Shown piece after piece: positions 17,761-26,239 of a stretch of 64,000 nucleotides of DNA. Where the stretch lies: the NCBI RefSeq assembly GCF_005877905.1, contig NZ_SWDV01000030.1:51943-115942 (forward strand), in the 5' to 3' direction. The translations under genes and the position numbers were made by a program. Each line of letters starts with the position of its first letter. Within the stretch, counting starts at the first letter, position 1. The stretch is from Pseudomonas nicosulfuronedens. GTDB taxonomy: Bacteria > Pseudomonadota > Gammaproteobacteria > Pseudomonadales > Pseudomonadaceae. The notes beneath the pieces are model-generated. The model was not told the DNA's origin and searched no databases. It worked only from the letters and a program-made list of their open reading frames with translations.

Positions 17761-19101
17761 ATGTCCGCGTTCCGACTCTCATTGCTCGGTGCCTGCGTCA
17801 GCGCATCGATCATCGGTATGCCGTTCCAACTGGCGCACGCCGCCGTCGTTTCCGACCAGTCCGAAGCCACCGGCTTCATCGAAGGCAGCACGGCTTTGCT
17901 GCTGATGCGCAACTACTACTACAACAGCGACCGCAAGTCCGGTGCCGGTGACCGCAAGGACTGGACCCAGGGCTTCACGCTGAACTACAGCTCCGGCTTC
18001 ACCCAGGGCACGGTCGGCTTCGGTGTCGAGGCTTTCGGCAACTGGGGCATCCGCCTGGATGGCGGCGCTGGTACCTCCGGCACTGGCAACCTGCCGGTGC
18101 GTGACGATGGCTCGCCGGAAAGCGAATACGGCCGTGCCGGCGGCGCCGTGAAGCTGCGCGTGTCGAAGACCGAACTGCGCTGGGGCGACCTGCAACCTAC
18201 CGCGCCGGTGTTCGCCGCCGGGGGTACCCGGCTGTTCCCGCAGACCGCCACTGGCTTCAACGTGCTCAGCAGCGAGATCGCCGGGCTTGACCTGGACGGC
18301 GGCCACTTCACCGGCGGCAACGGCCCGGTGACCACCAACGGCGACCACGGCATCTGGGCCTCCTACGCCAACGTCGAGGCCAGCAGCATCGATTACGTGG
18401 GTGGCAAGTACGCGGTCAACGACACGCTGAACTTCTCGCTCTATGCCTCCAAGCTCGAAGACGTGTGGCGCCAGTACTACGGCAACGCCAACTACACGCT
18501 GCCGCTGGCGGACGACCAGTCGCTGAACTTCGACTTCAACATCTACCGCACCAACGACGACGGTAGCGCCAAGGCCGGCGAGATCAGCAACACCACCTGG
18601 TCTGCCGCCGCCGCGTATACCTTCCTCACCGCCCACACCCTGACGCTGGCTTACCAGAAGGTCCACGGCGACACGCCGTTCGACTACGTGGCCTTCGGCG
18701 TCAACGGCCCCGGCGATACCGGCGACTCGATCTTCCTCGCCAACTCCATCCAGTACTCGGACTTCAACGGTCCGGAAGAAAAGTCCTGGCAGCTGCGCTA
18801 TGACCTGGCGATGGCCACCTACGGTATTCCCGGCCTGAGCTTCATGGCCCGCTACGTCAACGGCCACGGCATCGACGGCACGAAAATGGCCGCCGATAGC
18901 GAGTATCGCGGTTATGGCTACGGCGAGGACGGCAAGCACCACGAGACCAACCTGGAAGCCAAGTACGTGGTGCAGTCCGGGCCGGCGAAGGACCTGTCGT
19001 TCCGTCTGCGCGAGGCGATTCACCGCGGCAATGCCGACCAGGCCGAGGGCGACGTCAACGAGTTCCGCCTGATCGTCGACTACCCGCTGTCGATCCTGTA
19101 A
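17761..19101 (+). CDS. OprD-family outer-membrane porin
   Basis: A 446-residue outer-membrane channel. Residues 1-27 are a signal peptide (AHA-AV). The mature part begins FIEGSTALLLMRNYYYNSDR and continues KDWTQGFTLNYSSGFTQGTVGFGVEAF, the OprD N-terminal signature. Further marks are the strand YGIPGLSFMARYVNGHGIDG and the C-terminal FRLIVDYPLSIL. OprD-family porins take up amino acids, peptides or carboxylates; the substrate cannot be told from sequence here. ATG 17761 follows AAAGGGG by about 7 bp. It stands alone behind a long non-coding stretch, and an inverted repeat follows its stop. Confidence 0.95.
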   Translation: MSAFRLSLLGACVSASIIGMPFQLAHAAVVSDQSEATGFIEGSTALLLMRNYYYNSDRKSGAGDRKDWTQGFTLNYSSGFTQGTVGFGVEAFGNWGIRLDGGAGTSGTGNLPVRDDGSPESEYGRAGGAVKLRVSKTELRWGDLQPTAPVFAAGGTRLFPQTATGFNVLSSEIAGLDLDGGHFTGGNGPVTTNGDHGIWASYANVEASSIDYVGGKYAVNDTLNFSLYASKLEDVWRQYYGNANYTLPLADDQSLNFDFNIYRTNDDGSAKAGEISNTTWSAAAAYTFLTAHTLTLAYQKVHGDTPFDYVAFGVNGPGDTGDSIFLANSIQYSDFNGPEEKSWQLRYDLAMATYGIPGLSFMARYVNGHGIDGTKMAADSEYRGYGYGEDGKHHETNLEAKYVVQSGPAKDLSFRLREAIHRGNADQAEGDVNEFRLIVDYPLSIL

Positions 19102-19144
19102 CGCCAACGCAGCACCTTGCTGGGTGCTGCCCCAGGAGCTCTTC

Positions 19145-19221
19145 GTAGGAGCGAGCTTGCTCGCGAATGGATTGCCCGGCCGCTCCAGCATCAAGCGGTT
19201 CGCGAGCAAGCTCGCTCCTAC
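19145..19221. repeat. Intergenic inverted repeat, family B (GTAGGAGCGAGCTTGCTCGC type)
   Basis: The left arm GTAGGAGCGAGCTTGCTCGC at 19145 and the right arm ending at 19221 (GCGAGCAAGCTCGCTCCTAC) are reverse complements. Other copies are at 35886-35962 and 55878-55954. It sits downstream of the OprD gene. Confidence 0.88.
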
Positions 19222-19335
19222 AGGACCCGACGCCACGCGCAGATATTCCCGGTTTGCAGGGCGGTCTTCTGCGAGCCTGGAATGCGGGCGGGGCGCTACA
19301 ATCGGCGCTCCGTTCCCGCCCCGCGAGAAGAGTCG

Positions 19336-19980
19336 ATGTCCGAAGAAGAGCGCCGCACGCAACTGATCGATGGCCCGGTGGGCAAGCTGCAATTGCTGAT
19401 CGACCGGCCGGGCATGCCGGTGCGGGGCATCGCCCTGATCAGTCATCCGCAGCCGCTGCTGGGCGGCAGCCCGAAGCACCGCGTGCCGCTGACCCTGTCG
19501 CGCAAACTGTGCAGTGCTGGCTGGCTGACCGTGCGGCCGAGCTTCCGGGGGGTGGAGGGCAGCGAAGGCGCGTACGCCGAAGGCATCGGCGAAGCGCAGG
19601 ATATGCTCGCGGTGATCGCGTATCTGCGTAATGAGTATCCCCGCCTGCCGTTGGCGCTGGTGGGCTTTTCCTTCGGCGCCTATGTGTTCGCCCGCGTGGC
19701 CAGCGAGCTGTCACCGCCAGCGGATGCCATCGTGCTGATGGGTTTGCCGGTGGGCACGGTTCCCGGCGGCCGCGACTACCAAGCGCAGGCGGTGCCGGCC
19801 GAGTGCCTGCTGCTGCATGGCGAGGCGGACGAGATGGCGCCGCTGGCCAACCTGCTGGCCTGGGCGCGGCCCCACCAGCGCGAAGTGCTGCTCTATGCCG
19901 GCGCCGACCATTTCTTCAAGGGTTGCCTGGAGAAGGCCGTCGAGAGGGTGCTCCAGCACCTGCAGCGCACGGCGACCTAG
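19336..19980 (+). CDS. Alpha/beta hydrolase (dienelactone-hydrolase / small-esterase like)
   Basis: A 214-residue cytoplasmic hydrolase without signal peptide. The catalytic triad is visible: Ser112 in the nucleophile elbow GFSFG, Asp165 in LLLHGEADEMAP, and His192 in YAGADHFFKGC. The oxyanion strand is ALISHPQPLLGGS. This short form is the family widespread in Pseudomonas and Burkholderia that carries HPQPLLGG near the N-terminus; its physiological substrate is not known. ATG 19336 is chosen because it starts just before the first strand; an open frame reaches back to 19117 through the inverted repeat. It converges on the small secreted protein gene at 19987, only 6 bp away. Confidence 0.88.
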   Translation: MSEEERRTQLIDGPVGKLQLLIDRPGMPVRGIALISHPQPLLGGSPKHRVPLTLSRKLCSAGWLTVRPSFRGVEGSEGAYAEGIGEAQDMLAVIAYLRNEYPRLPLALVGFSFGAYVFARVASELSPPADAIVLMGLPVGTVPGGRDYQAQAVPAECLLLHGEADEMAPLANLLAWARPHQREVLLYAGADHFFKGCLEKAVERVLQHLQRTAT

Positions 19981-19986
19981 ACAGGA

Positions 19987-20250
19987 TCAGAGGTCCTTCT
20001 TGATTTCCTTGTCCAGGTGCTTGTCTTCCTTGTGACGCTCCTTGTCGAGGTGGTCATCGGTCTTGTCCACCTCGTGCTTGTCGTGCTTGTAGCCCTTGTC
20101 GATCTCCTTGGCGTCGTGGTCGACACCCTTGTCGAGATCGCGGTGCAGCTCGCGCACGTCCTTGGCGACGTCGCCCTCGGCCTGGGCATACCCAGCCAGG
20201 GCACCCAGGAGTGCGAGGCAAGTGGCGAAAGTGAGCGTGACAGGTTGCAT
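19987..20250 (-). CDS. Small secreted Lys/Asp/His-rich protein
   Basis: An 87-residue protein with a signal peptide (MQPVTLTFATCLALLGALAG, cleavage near AQA-EG). The mature 63 residues consist almost wholly of charged residues in a loose repeat, as in DAKEIDKGYKHDKHEVDKT and KERHKEDKHLDKEIKKDL, with many His, Asp and Lys and no hydrophobic core. It is expected to be disordered or a solvent-exposed helix in the periplasm; metal or polyanion binding is possible but only inferred. Start ATG 20250 is fixed by the signal peptide. No homologue is recognised. It is 38 bp downstream of a four-helix membrane protein gene on the same strand. Confidence 0.7.
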   Translation of the reverse strand: MQPVTLTFATCLALLGALAGYAQAEGDVAKDVRELHRDLDKGVDHDAKEIDKGYKHDKHEVDKTDDHLDKERHKEDKHLDKEIKKDL

Positions 20251-20288
20251 GGCGGCGGCCTCCGTTGGTGACGCGGAAAGCAGCAAGT

Positions 20289-20666
20289 CTAGTTCCTGAT
20301 GGCGCGTGCGCGGTTCTCCGTGCGCAGGGCGTGCAGCGTCCAGAGGCCGCCGCAGAAATCCACGGCACCGAACAGCACCACTATGGGCTCGCACAGTTGC
20401 AGCAGGGCGAAGATCGCGAAGCTGGCCAGCACCAGGGTGCGGGTATACACCGAGGCGAGGAACAGCGGCCGCGACTCGCTGCGGGCGGCGGCGAGGTAGT
20501 AGACGCCGATGTTGAACGCCAGGACGCCGACGATGCGTATCCACACCTCCGACGTGGCGGCGATGTGGAACAGGCCGAGCAGCAGGTTGGGCAGCAGCAT
20601 CAGTGCCAGGCCCAGCAGCATCAGGTAGCAGCCGAACCATTTGAGGGTGAGGGCGGGTCTGGACAT
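20289..20666 (-). CDS. Small four-helix inner-membrane protein, unknown function
   Basis: A 125-residue protein with four predicted membrane helices: LTLKWFGCYLMLLGLALMLL, IRIVGVLAFNIGVYYLAAA, TLVLASFAIFALLQLC and IVVLFGAVDFCGGLWTLHAL. The first and last loops are short; the C-terminus is basic (RTENRARAIRN), suggesting it lies in the cytoplasm. No catalytic motif is seen and the family is not recognised. ATG 20666 is preceded by AGGAAC. It is on the minus strand with the DUF1329/DUF1302 genes upstream and the charged secreted peptide downstream, so co-transcription with either is possible. Confidence 0.7.
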   Translation of the reverse strand: MSRPALTLKWFGCYLMLLGLALMLLPNLLLGLFHIAATSEVWIRIVGVLAFNIGVYYLAAARSESRPLFLASVYTRTLVLASFAIFALLQLCEPIVVLFGAVDFCGGLWTLHALRTENRARAIRN

Positions 20667-20721
20667 CGATCGGAGTTCCTTGCAGCGGTTGGCGGGGCGC
20701 AGCGCCCCGCGGGGTCGAGGG

Positions 20722-22086
20722 TCAGCGGGTGCCGCGGCGGCGCAATGCCGAGGGGCTGAAGTACTCGCCGTCCGGCAGCGCCTGGGTGAAATCGATGCTG
20801 GCCGGCTCTTCGTTGTCGAGGTTCATCGCCACGTAGCGGCGCGCCTGCAGGTCGTGGAAGACGTCGATGGAGGTCCAGGTGGTGGGCAGCTCGTAGTAGC
20901 TGCGCAGGTAGGCCATGGACACGCGCCACAGCTCGCCTCGGCCATCGTACTGATCCACTTCGGCGGCGCCCCAGCTGTCTTCGTCGAGGAACAGCACGCG
21001 CTTGGAGTAGATGTGCCGCGCGCCTGGCTTGAGCGTGCCTTCGACCACCCACACACGGTGCAGCTCGTAGCGAGTGTATTGCGGGTTGAGGTGGTTGGGC
21101 GTGAGCAGGTCCTTGTACTTCACTTCGCCGCTGGCGAGGCGGAAGTTGTTGTAGGGGATGTAGATCTCGCGCTTGCCCAGCAGCTTCCAGTCGTAACGGT
21201 CCGGCGCGCCGTTGTACATATCGGTGTCGTCGGCGGTGCGCAGGCCATCGGACGAGGCGATGGGCGTGTCGTAGGCCAGGCTGGGCGCGCGCCGCACACG
21301 GCGCTGGCCGGCGTTGTAGGCCCAGGCCTGGCGCGGTTCCTTCACCTGGTCCAGCGTCTCGTGCACCAGCGCGGCGCTGCCGGCCAGGCGCGCCGGGCTC
21401 TTGGTGAAGGCGAGGAAGTAGAACATGCGGTTGCCCAGACCTTCGAAGTTACCGCCGGGTTGGTAGTACTTGAACAGTGCTTCCTGCTGGGTCACCACCG
21501 GCGAGTAATCGCCGTTTCGTTGCACGGCGGCCTCGGCGGAGCGGCGCACGATGAAGGTGCCGCGATAGCGGGCGATGTGGTTCCACACCGCCTCCACACC
21601 GCTCTGTGGAATCGGGAAGGGAATGCCACCGAAGGCATCGACGAAGCCGTTGCCGTTCTCGGCCAGCCTGGCGCTGGTCGCATTCTTCAACGTGTTGTCG
21701 TAGACCCACTGCGGCGCCGAGCCGCTGCGGCGGGTCGGGTACACCGGAATCTGGAAGGTGTCCGGGTAGTTGTCGAACATCGCCAGTTGGCCGGGCGTCA
21801 GGTTGGCCTTGTACTGCCCCAGGTTGGCCTTGGTGATGGTGAACAGCGGCTTGTCCGCCGCGTACGGGTCAATCGGATGCTGGCCGGGCTTGAAGCCGGC
21901 CGGGGCCTGGGTGATGCCGCCGGTCCAGGCGGGGATGCTGCCGGCGGCGTTGCCAGCCTTTTCCGCGCCCAGCGGGGTGAGGGTGGATTGCAGCCTGGCC
22001 GCTTCCTGCGGGGAGACCGCCGCCAGCGCTCCGCTGGCGGTGAGGGCCAGCGCCACGGCGCCGGCCAGGGTACGGATGTTGCCCAT
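20722..22086 (-). CDS. DUF1329 family secreted protein
   Basis: A 454-residue protein with a signal peptide (GAVALALTASGALA-AV). The mature sequence begins VSPQEAARLQSTLTPLGAEK, AGNAAGSIPAWTGGI, with PGQHPIDPYAADKPLFTIT, all hallmarks of DUF1329, which has a LolA/LolB-like fold and is thought to bind lipid-like molecules in the periplasm. It also has YDNTLKNAT and RRAPSLAYDTPIASSDGLRT as expected. It lies 13 bp downstream of the DUF1302 gene. The pair is constantly found together in Pseudomonas and in steroid- or alkane-degrading bacteria, but no biochemical role is firmly established. Transport or surface handling of hydrophobic compounds is an inference. Confidence 0.92.
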   Translation of the reverse strand: MGNIRTLAGAVALALTASGALAAVSPQEAARLQSTLTPLGAEKAGNAAGSIPAWTGGITQAPAGFKPGQHPIDPYAADKPLFTITKANLGQYKANLTPGQLAMFDNYPDTFQIPVYPTRRSGSAPQWVYDNTLKNATSARLAENGNGFVDAFGGIPFPIPQSGVEAVWNHIARYRGTFIVRRSAEAAVQRNGDYSPVVTQQEALFKYYQPGGNFEGLGNRMFYFLAFTKSPARLAGSAALVHETLDQVKEPRQAWAYNAGQRRVRRAPSLAYDTPIASSDGLRTADDTDMYNGAPDRYDWKLLGKREIYIPYNNFRLASGEVKYKDLLTPNHLNPQYTRYELHRVWVVEGTLKPGARHIYSKRVLFLDEDSWGAAEVDQYDGRGELWRVSMAYLRSYYELPTTWTSIDVFHDLQARRYVAMNLDNEEPASIDFTQALPDGEYFSPSALRRRGTR

Positions 22087-22099
22087 GGTGAATCTCCGC

Positions 22100-24031
22100 T
22101 CAGAAGGAGTATTTGACGTTGAAGCCGACGTTGTCGCGGTCGCGCGCGGCGTTCTCCTGGCCGGCGCCGTAGAACTCGGTGTACTGCAGCTCGGCTTCCA
22201 GGCTGTTCAGGTAGGTGGCCTTGAGGCCCAGGGTGTAGGCCTTGCGCCCGGCGATGAAGTTGCCAGCCTGCTGCGAGTTGCCGCTGAAGTCGTCCTTGTA
22301 GACGGCGTAGGGCGAGAGGTTGACCCCGGCGAACACATCGTTCCAGGTGCCGGTCAGCAGCAGGGTGGCGCCGTAGGCGTTGCGGTTGACCTGGTCGCTG
22401 CGGTCGAATCCGGAGACGTACGCGCCATTGCTGCGCCCGGAGTAGTAGCGTGTGCTGCCGTCATACGCGGTGTATTGCAGGCTGCTGCCGCGCAGTTGCT
22501 CGGCGGCCACTTCGAACACGCCCATGAACGAGTCGAAGGACAGCGACGGGCCGAAGTTGTAGATCGTGCCCAGCGAGCTGTTGAAGGACTCGACGCGCTC
22601 GTAGTCGTGGACCGCGCCGCCGAGGCCGACCATCTGCCCGCCGACATTGACCTTCTGCCCGTCGGCGATCTTCCCGGCCTGGGCGAGCATGTCGCCGAGC
22701 AGGTCGTTGGTGGTGGCCACGCCGATGGGCAGGTTGGGCCGGTAGGCGATCTCGCCGAACAGCGAAGCGTCGCCCAGGGTAGTGTTGAAGCTCAGGCCGT
22801 ACATGCGGATGTTCTCCACATATTCGCGGCGGGCGTTAGCCTGGTTGGCCATGTCCACTGCGGCGGCGGCGTTGATCAGGCCGAGCATCTGCCCACCGCT
22901 TTGCACCAGCGCGTCGTAGGACGGCGAGCCGACCAGCTGCGCCAACTGGTCCATGTCCAGCCCGGCGTAGCTCTTGTTCAGGTCGGCATAGATCACCGGA
23001 TCCTTGGCGTGGTAGTTGACGAAGTAGAAGCCGAACTCGGTGGAGTTGAGCTGCTCGGCGATGTAGTGGAAGGCCACGCCGAACTGGCCGTCGTTCTTGG
23101 CGTTGATGTCCTGGCCGATGTGGCTGACCTTGAAGTAGCCGTTCTGGTCCAGGTAGTCGGTGCCCTGCAGGCCGGCGAAGTGGCTGGCCGAGAGCATCGG
23201 GTAGAGGCTCTGGAAGGTCGGGTCGGACAGCGCCTTCACCCGCGTATAGCCGGTGTTGCCGCCGTCGGCGAAGAGGTCGGTCTCGGAGAAGAAGGTGCCG
23301 GCCGGGTCGAGGCGGGTTTCCTTCCAGTTCCACTGGTAGAAGGCGTCCATCGACAGGCTGTCGGTGAGGCCGACGTTGAAGCTGACTGCCTCCACGGGCA
23401 TCAGTACTTCCTTGAGCTCCGAGCCGGGCAGGCGGAACTTGGCGGCGTCCACCGGGTTGGTGGTGTTGATGCCACCGCGGTAGAACACGCCTTCGCCCCA
23501 GTTGAAGACCTGGTTGCCCAGCCGCGCGCTCAGCGGATGATCGGTGATATCCCAGTTGCCGTAGAGGTAGGCATCGAGGATTTCCGCGCGGTGGCCGGCG
23601 GTGTCGCGGGTAGCGTCGGTGAAGTGGTCGTTGTGCGGGTAGCTTTGCGACGGCTGTGGCGGCTCGTTGTGGTCGTAGTAGTCGTTGCGCTTGTCCATGA
23701 TCTGCGTGTCGTAGAACGCCGAGCCGCGCATGAACAGGCCGTAATTCTGGTAGGTGGCCTCCAGGTCCGAGGTGATCTTGTACACCTCCGAGGCCAGGCC
23801 GGTGCTGAAGTTGCGGTTGCCGTCGTTGCTGTTGACGTCGTTGTTGGTCTTGTCCTGACCTTGCACGCGCCACAGCGCGCCGTAGGACACGGTGGTGTCC
23901 AGCGAGCCACTGAGCTGGTTGTCGAGGAAACTGAATTCGACGGCCTTCGACTGGCCGCTGAGCATCAGGGGTAAAACGCAGGCAAAGGCGGACCCGGTCT
24001 GCAAGCGACGCTTGCGGGATCTGGTGGTCAT
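22100..24031 (-). CDS. DUF1302 family outer-membrane protein
   Basis: A 643-residue protein, predicted to be a large outer-membrane beta-barrel. A signal peptide precedes VEFSFLDNQLSGSLDTTVSY, and the text WRVQGQD, DGNRNFSTGLASEVYKITSD, LRNGSAFYD-like GLFMRGSAFYDTQI and GNWDITDHPLSARLGNQVFN is standard for DUF1302. The C-terminal NVGFNVKYSF ends in Phe, as barrel proteins do. It is the upstream partner of the DUF1329 gene and probably forms one unit with it. The function is unknown; co-occurrence with lipid-modifying enzymes (the sterol-desaturase gene lies just upstream here) suggests passage or sensing of hydrophobic substrates. Confidence 0.92.
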   Translation of the reverse strand: MTTRSRKRRLQTGSAFACVLPLMLSGQSKAVEFSFLDNQLSGSLDTTVSYGALWRVQGQDKTNNDVNSNDGNRNFSTGLASEVYKITSDLEATYQNYGLFMRGSAFYDTQIMDKRNDYYDHNEPPQPSQSYPHNDHFTDATRDTAGHRAEILDAYLYGNWDITDHPLSARLGNQVFNWGEGVFYRGGINTTNPVDAAKFRLPGSELKEVLMPVEAVSFNVGLTDSLSMDAFYQWNWKETRLDPAGTFFSETDLFADGGNTGYTRVKALSDPTFQSLYPMLSASHFAGLQGTDYLDQNGYFKVSHIGQDINAKNDGQFGVAFHYIAEQLNSTEFGFYFVNYHAKDPVIYADLNKSYAGLDMDQLAQLVGSPSYDALVQSGGQMLGLINAAAAVDMANQANARREYVENIRMYGLSFNTTLGDASLFGEIAYRPNLPIGVATTNDLLGDMLAQAGKIADGQKVNVGGQMVGLGGAVHDYERVESFNSSLGTIYNFGPSLSFDSFMGVFEVAAEQLRGSSLQYTAYDGSTRYYSGRSNGAYVSGFDRSDQVNRNAYGATLLLTGTWNDVFAGVNLSPYAVYKDDFSGNSQQAGNFIAGRKAYTLGLKATYLNSLEAELQYTEFYGAGQENAARDRDNVGFNVKYSF

Positions 24032-24179
24032 GTGAGGCTACTCCAACGACGGGTTCTTATTGTGTGTGTCATCAGACGGGGCCTCGTGGCGGCGCCCCTT
24101 CGGATAGTGCTCTGCGAAGGCAATGGGCGTGTTGCGTTCACGCCGGGCGTAGGTCTCCAGTAGCGGGTAGCGCCCTTGC

Positions 24180-24737
24180 TCAGCGGGCGAGGGAAGCTGG
24201 CTTGCCAGGCAGCCAGCGCGTGCCGCGCAGCCGTGCGAGCGTCCAGCACAGCGTCGCCAGCATCAGCGTGAGGTGATAAAGGTCCACGCGCGGGATGCCT
24301 TGCCACTCGCCCCGACCGGCGATACCCAGGCCGGCGAGAACGAACAGCAGGGCACCGGCCATCGCCAGCGGCCAGCGTTGCGACCGGCTGGGCCAGGCGA
24401 TGGTGATGAGTGCCAGAAGGTTGCCGGCCAGCGCCAGGTTGTCCGGCAGCCACAGCATCAGCGCGGCGAGGGCGGCCAGTAGCAGATGGCGGGTGACGCC
24501 GTGCAGGCTGCCGATGGCGATCAGCAGCAAGGCGATGCGTCCGGAAAGGCTGGTCATCGCCTGGTGCGCCGGCCGTGTCGCTTCCAGGCCGCCATAGACC
24601 AGCGCGCCGAGTAGCGCGGTCACGGCGATCAGGGCGAACCCGAGGGCACGCCAGCCGTGTTTATTCTTCAGGCTGTCCAGCGCTGCCCAGAGGCTGGCGG
24701 CGCACAGCAACAGCTCGCAGATCACGCTGGTATTCAT
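24180..24737 (-). CDS. Hypothetical multi-spanning membrane protein
   Basis: A 185-residue protein with about six predicted hydrophobic helices, for example VICELLLCAASLWAALDSL, LGFALIAVTALLGALVYGGL, LLLAALAALMLWL and LTLMLATLCWTLARL. Charged residues are confined to short loops and the C-terminal tail (RLRGTRWLPGKPASLAR). No known motif is seen. The ATG at 24737 lies 1 bp after the TGA of the sterol-desaturase gene (24739-24741), so the two are almost certainly translated together and probably work together, for example as a membrane partner of the desaturase. A longer frame to 25010 only overlaps the desaturase gene. Confidence 0.75.
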   Translation of the reverse strand: MNTSVICELLLCAASLWAALDSLKNKHGWRALGFALIAVTALLGALVYGGLEATRPAHQAMTSLSGRIALLLIAIGSLHGVTRHLLLAALAALMLWLPDNLALAGNLLALITIAWPSRSQRWPLAMAGALLFVLAGLGIAGRGEWQGIPRVDLYHLTLMLATLCWTLARLRGTRWLPGKPASLAR

Positions 24738-24738
24738 C

Positions 24739-25980
24739 TCAGGCCTCCAGCGGTTGCGGTTGGCGCAGCGAACGCAGCAGCATGCCGAGCAGGCCCAGCG
24801 TTGCGCCCACGAACAGCGCCACTGCCCAGGCCACCGGCAGGCCCCATTGCAGGTGCGCAAGGGCCACCGGAATGGCCAGCGATCCCAGCCACAGCAGCTG
24901 CCAGCGCCCGTTGCCCGGTGCGTTCTCCAGACTACGGCCGAGTACCCAGAGGGAAGCGATGAGCCACACCGCGCCGAGGATTTTCCCGGCCAGCGGCAAC
25001 TGGTAGGCAAAGGCCAGGAAGCCCATGCCCAGCACCATCAGCAACAGCATCTGCAGCAGGCAGTAGAAGGCCGTGGCGGCGGAAATGCGCGGGCGGTAGA
25101 TGCGGAAGGCGCTGATGTCATGGGGCGGCTTCGGATCGAGTCGCTGCGCGGCGGCCGGGCGCCAGCCGGGGCGGGCGAACCAGACGCGGATTCGGTCTTT
25201 CCAGTTATCGGCCAGGCGGGCGTCGGCGAGCAGGTCGCGGTACTTGTGGAAGTTCGCCTTGAGCGGATCGAAGGTCTTCAGCTGGCCGTGGATGCCATAG
25301 ATGATCAGCTCTTCCGACTCTGGGCGTTCCTTGGCGAAGGTGCCGAACAGGTGGTCCCAGAGCATCAGCACGCCGCCGTAGTTCCTGTCCACGCAGTAGG
25401 CGTTCTGGCCATGGTGCACGCGGTGGTTGGACGGCGAGGCGAAGCAGTAGTCAAACCAGCCCAGGCGGCCGATGTGGCGGGTATGGATCCAGAACTGGTA
25501 GCCGAGGATCACCGCGCCGGCGACGATGAACACGGTCGGCGGAATACCGATCAGCGCCAGCGGCCAGTAGAAGAACCAGTTGGTCAGGAAGCCGGTGCTG
25601 GTCTGCCGCAACGCGGTGGAGTAGTTGAACTCCTCGCTGGAGTGGTGCACCACGTGGGAGGCCCAGACCAGGTTCACCTCGTGGCCCATGCGGTGGTGCC
25701 AGTAGTAGCAGAGGTCGTAGCCGAGCAGGCCGATGGCCCAGACCCACCAGTGTGAGGTGGAGAGGTCGAACAACGCCAGGTACTGGTAGGCGAGCAGGTA
25801 GACGCCGAAGTTCAGGGCACGCACGAACAGGTTGATGACCTGGCCGCTGAGCCCCAGCGAGGCGCTGGACAGGCTGTCGGCCAGGGCAAAGGTCTGGCGC
25901 CGCCGCCAGAAGCTCCAGAGCAGTTCGACCAGCAGCAGCACGAGGAATGCCGGCACGGCGTAGACGATCATGTTGGGCAT
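24739..25980 (-). CDS. Sterol desaturase / fatty acid hydroxylase superfamily protein
   Basis: A 413-residue integral membrane di-iron oxygenase. The histidine clusters of the superfamily are all present: HHRMGH (near residue 95), HVVHHSSEEFN, HTRHIG and NHRVHHGQN. Membrane helices flank them, and an extra C-terminal group of three or four helices follows after residue 300. Members hydroxylate or desaturate sterols, carotenoids, alkylglycerols or fatty acids; the long form with the C-terminal membrane domain resembles alkylglycerol-monooxygenase-like proteins, but the substrate is unknown. ATG 25980 follows AAGGAGG by 6 bp, a strong site. It heads a unit with the 185-residue membrane protein and possibly the DUF1302/DUF1329 pair. 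Confidence 0.9.
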   Translation of the reverse strand: MPNMIVYAVPAFLVLLLVELLWSFWRRRQTFALADSLSSASLGLSGQVINLFVRALNFGVYLLAYQYLALFDLSTSHWWVWAIGLLGYDLCYYWHHRMGHEVNLVWASHVVHHSSEEFNYSTALRQTSTGFLTNWFFYWPLALIGIPPTVFIVAGAVILGYQFWIHTRHIGRLGWFDYCFASPSNHRVHHGQNAYCVDRNYGGVLMLWDHLFGTFAKERPESEELIIYGIHGQLKTFDPLKANFHKYRDLLADARLADNWKDRIRVWFARPGWRPAAAQRLDPKPPHDISAFRIYRPRISAATAFYCLLQMLLLMVLGMGFLAFAYQLPLAGKILGAVWLIASLWVLGRSLENAPGNGRWQLLWLGSLAIPVALAHLQWGLPVAWAVALFVGATLGLLGMLLRSLRQPQPLEA

Positions 25981-26131
25981 GTTCTGCCTCCTTCTTATGA
26001 TGCGAGGAGGCTAACGCGCTGCCGAGAAGCGGGCGTGATGCAGGGCGCCAGAGCGCATGTCGCGCGACGTCAATCCTCTCGGAATTCGGACGGGTGATGA
26101 GGTGGTATAGCGGCGGCCTGGGTTGACTCAC

Positions 26132-26217
26132 GTAGGGCGAATAACCGCTTGCGGTTATCCGCCGTGTGCACAAGGCCTGCAGGCCGGCGGATAACGCTTG
26201 GGGCGTTATGCGCCCTA
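26132..26217. repeat. Intergenic inverted repeat, family C (GTAGGGCG..AACG type)
   Basis: GTAGGGCGAATAACCGCTTG at 26132 pairs with CGTTATGCGCCCTAC ending at 26217, with inner GGTTATCCGCC / GGCGGATAAC arms. Related copies are at 35998-36033 and 56486-56556. It is located between the desaturase promoter and the end of the AraC regulator gene. Confidence 0.82.
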
Positions 26218-26239
26218 CGTCAGTGCCCGGCACCGGGGC

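Noticed and set aside
17368..17912. Short minus-strand frames (64, 68 and 117 codons) upstream of the OprD gene
   Set aside because: None has a ribosome site or recognisable features, and one runs into the OprD signal-peptide region; a non-coding RNA explains the terminator better.
21770..23974. A 734-codon open frame antisense to the DUF1302 gene
   Set aside because: Val/Gly/Ala-rich shadow without domains; the minus-strand DUF1302 text is unmistakable.
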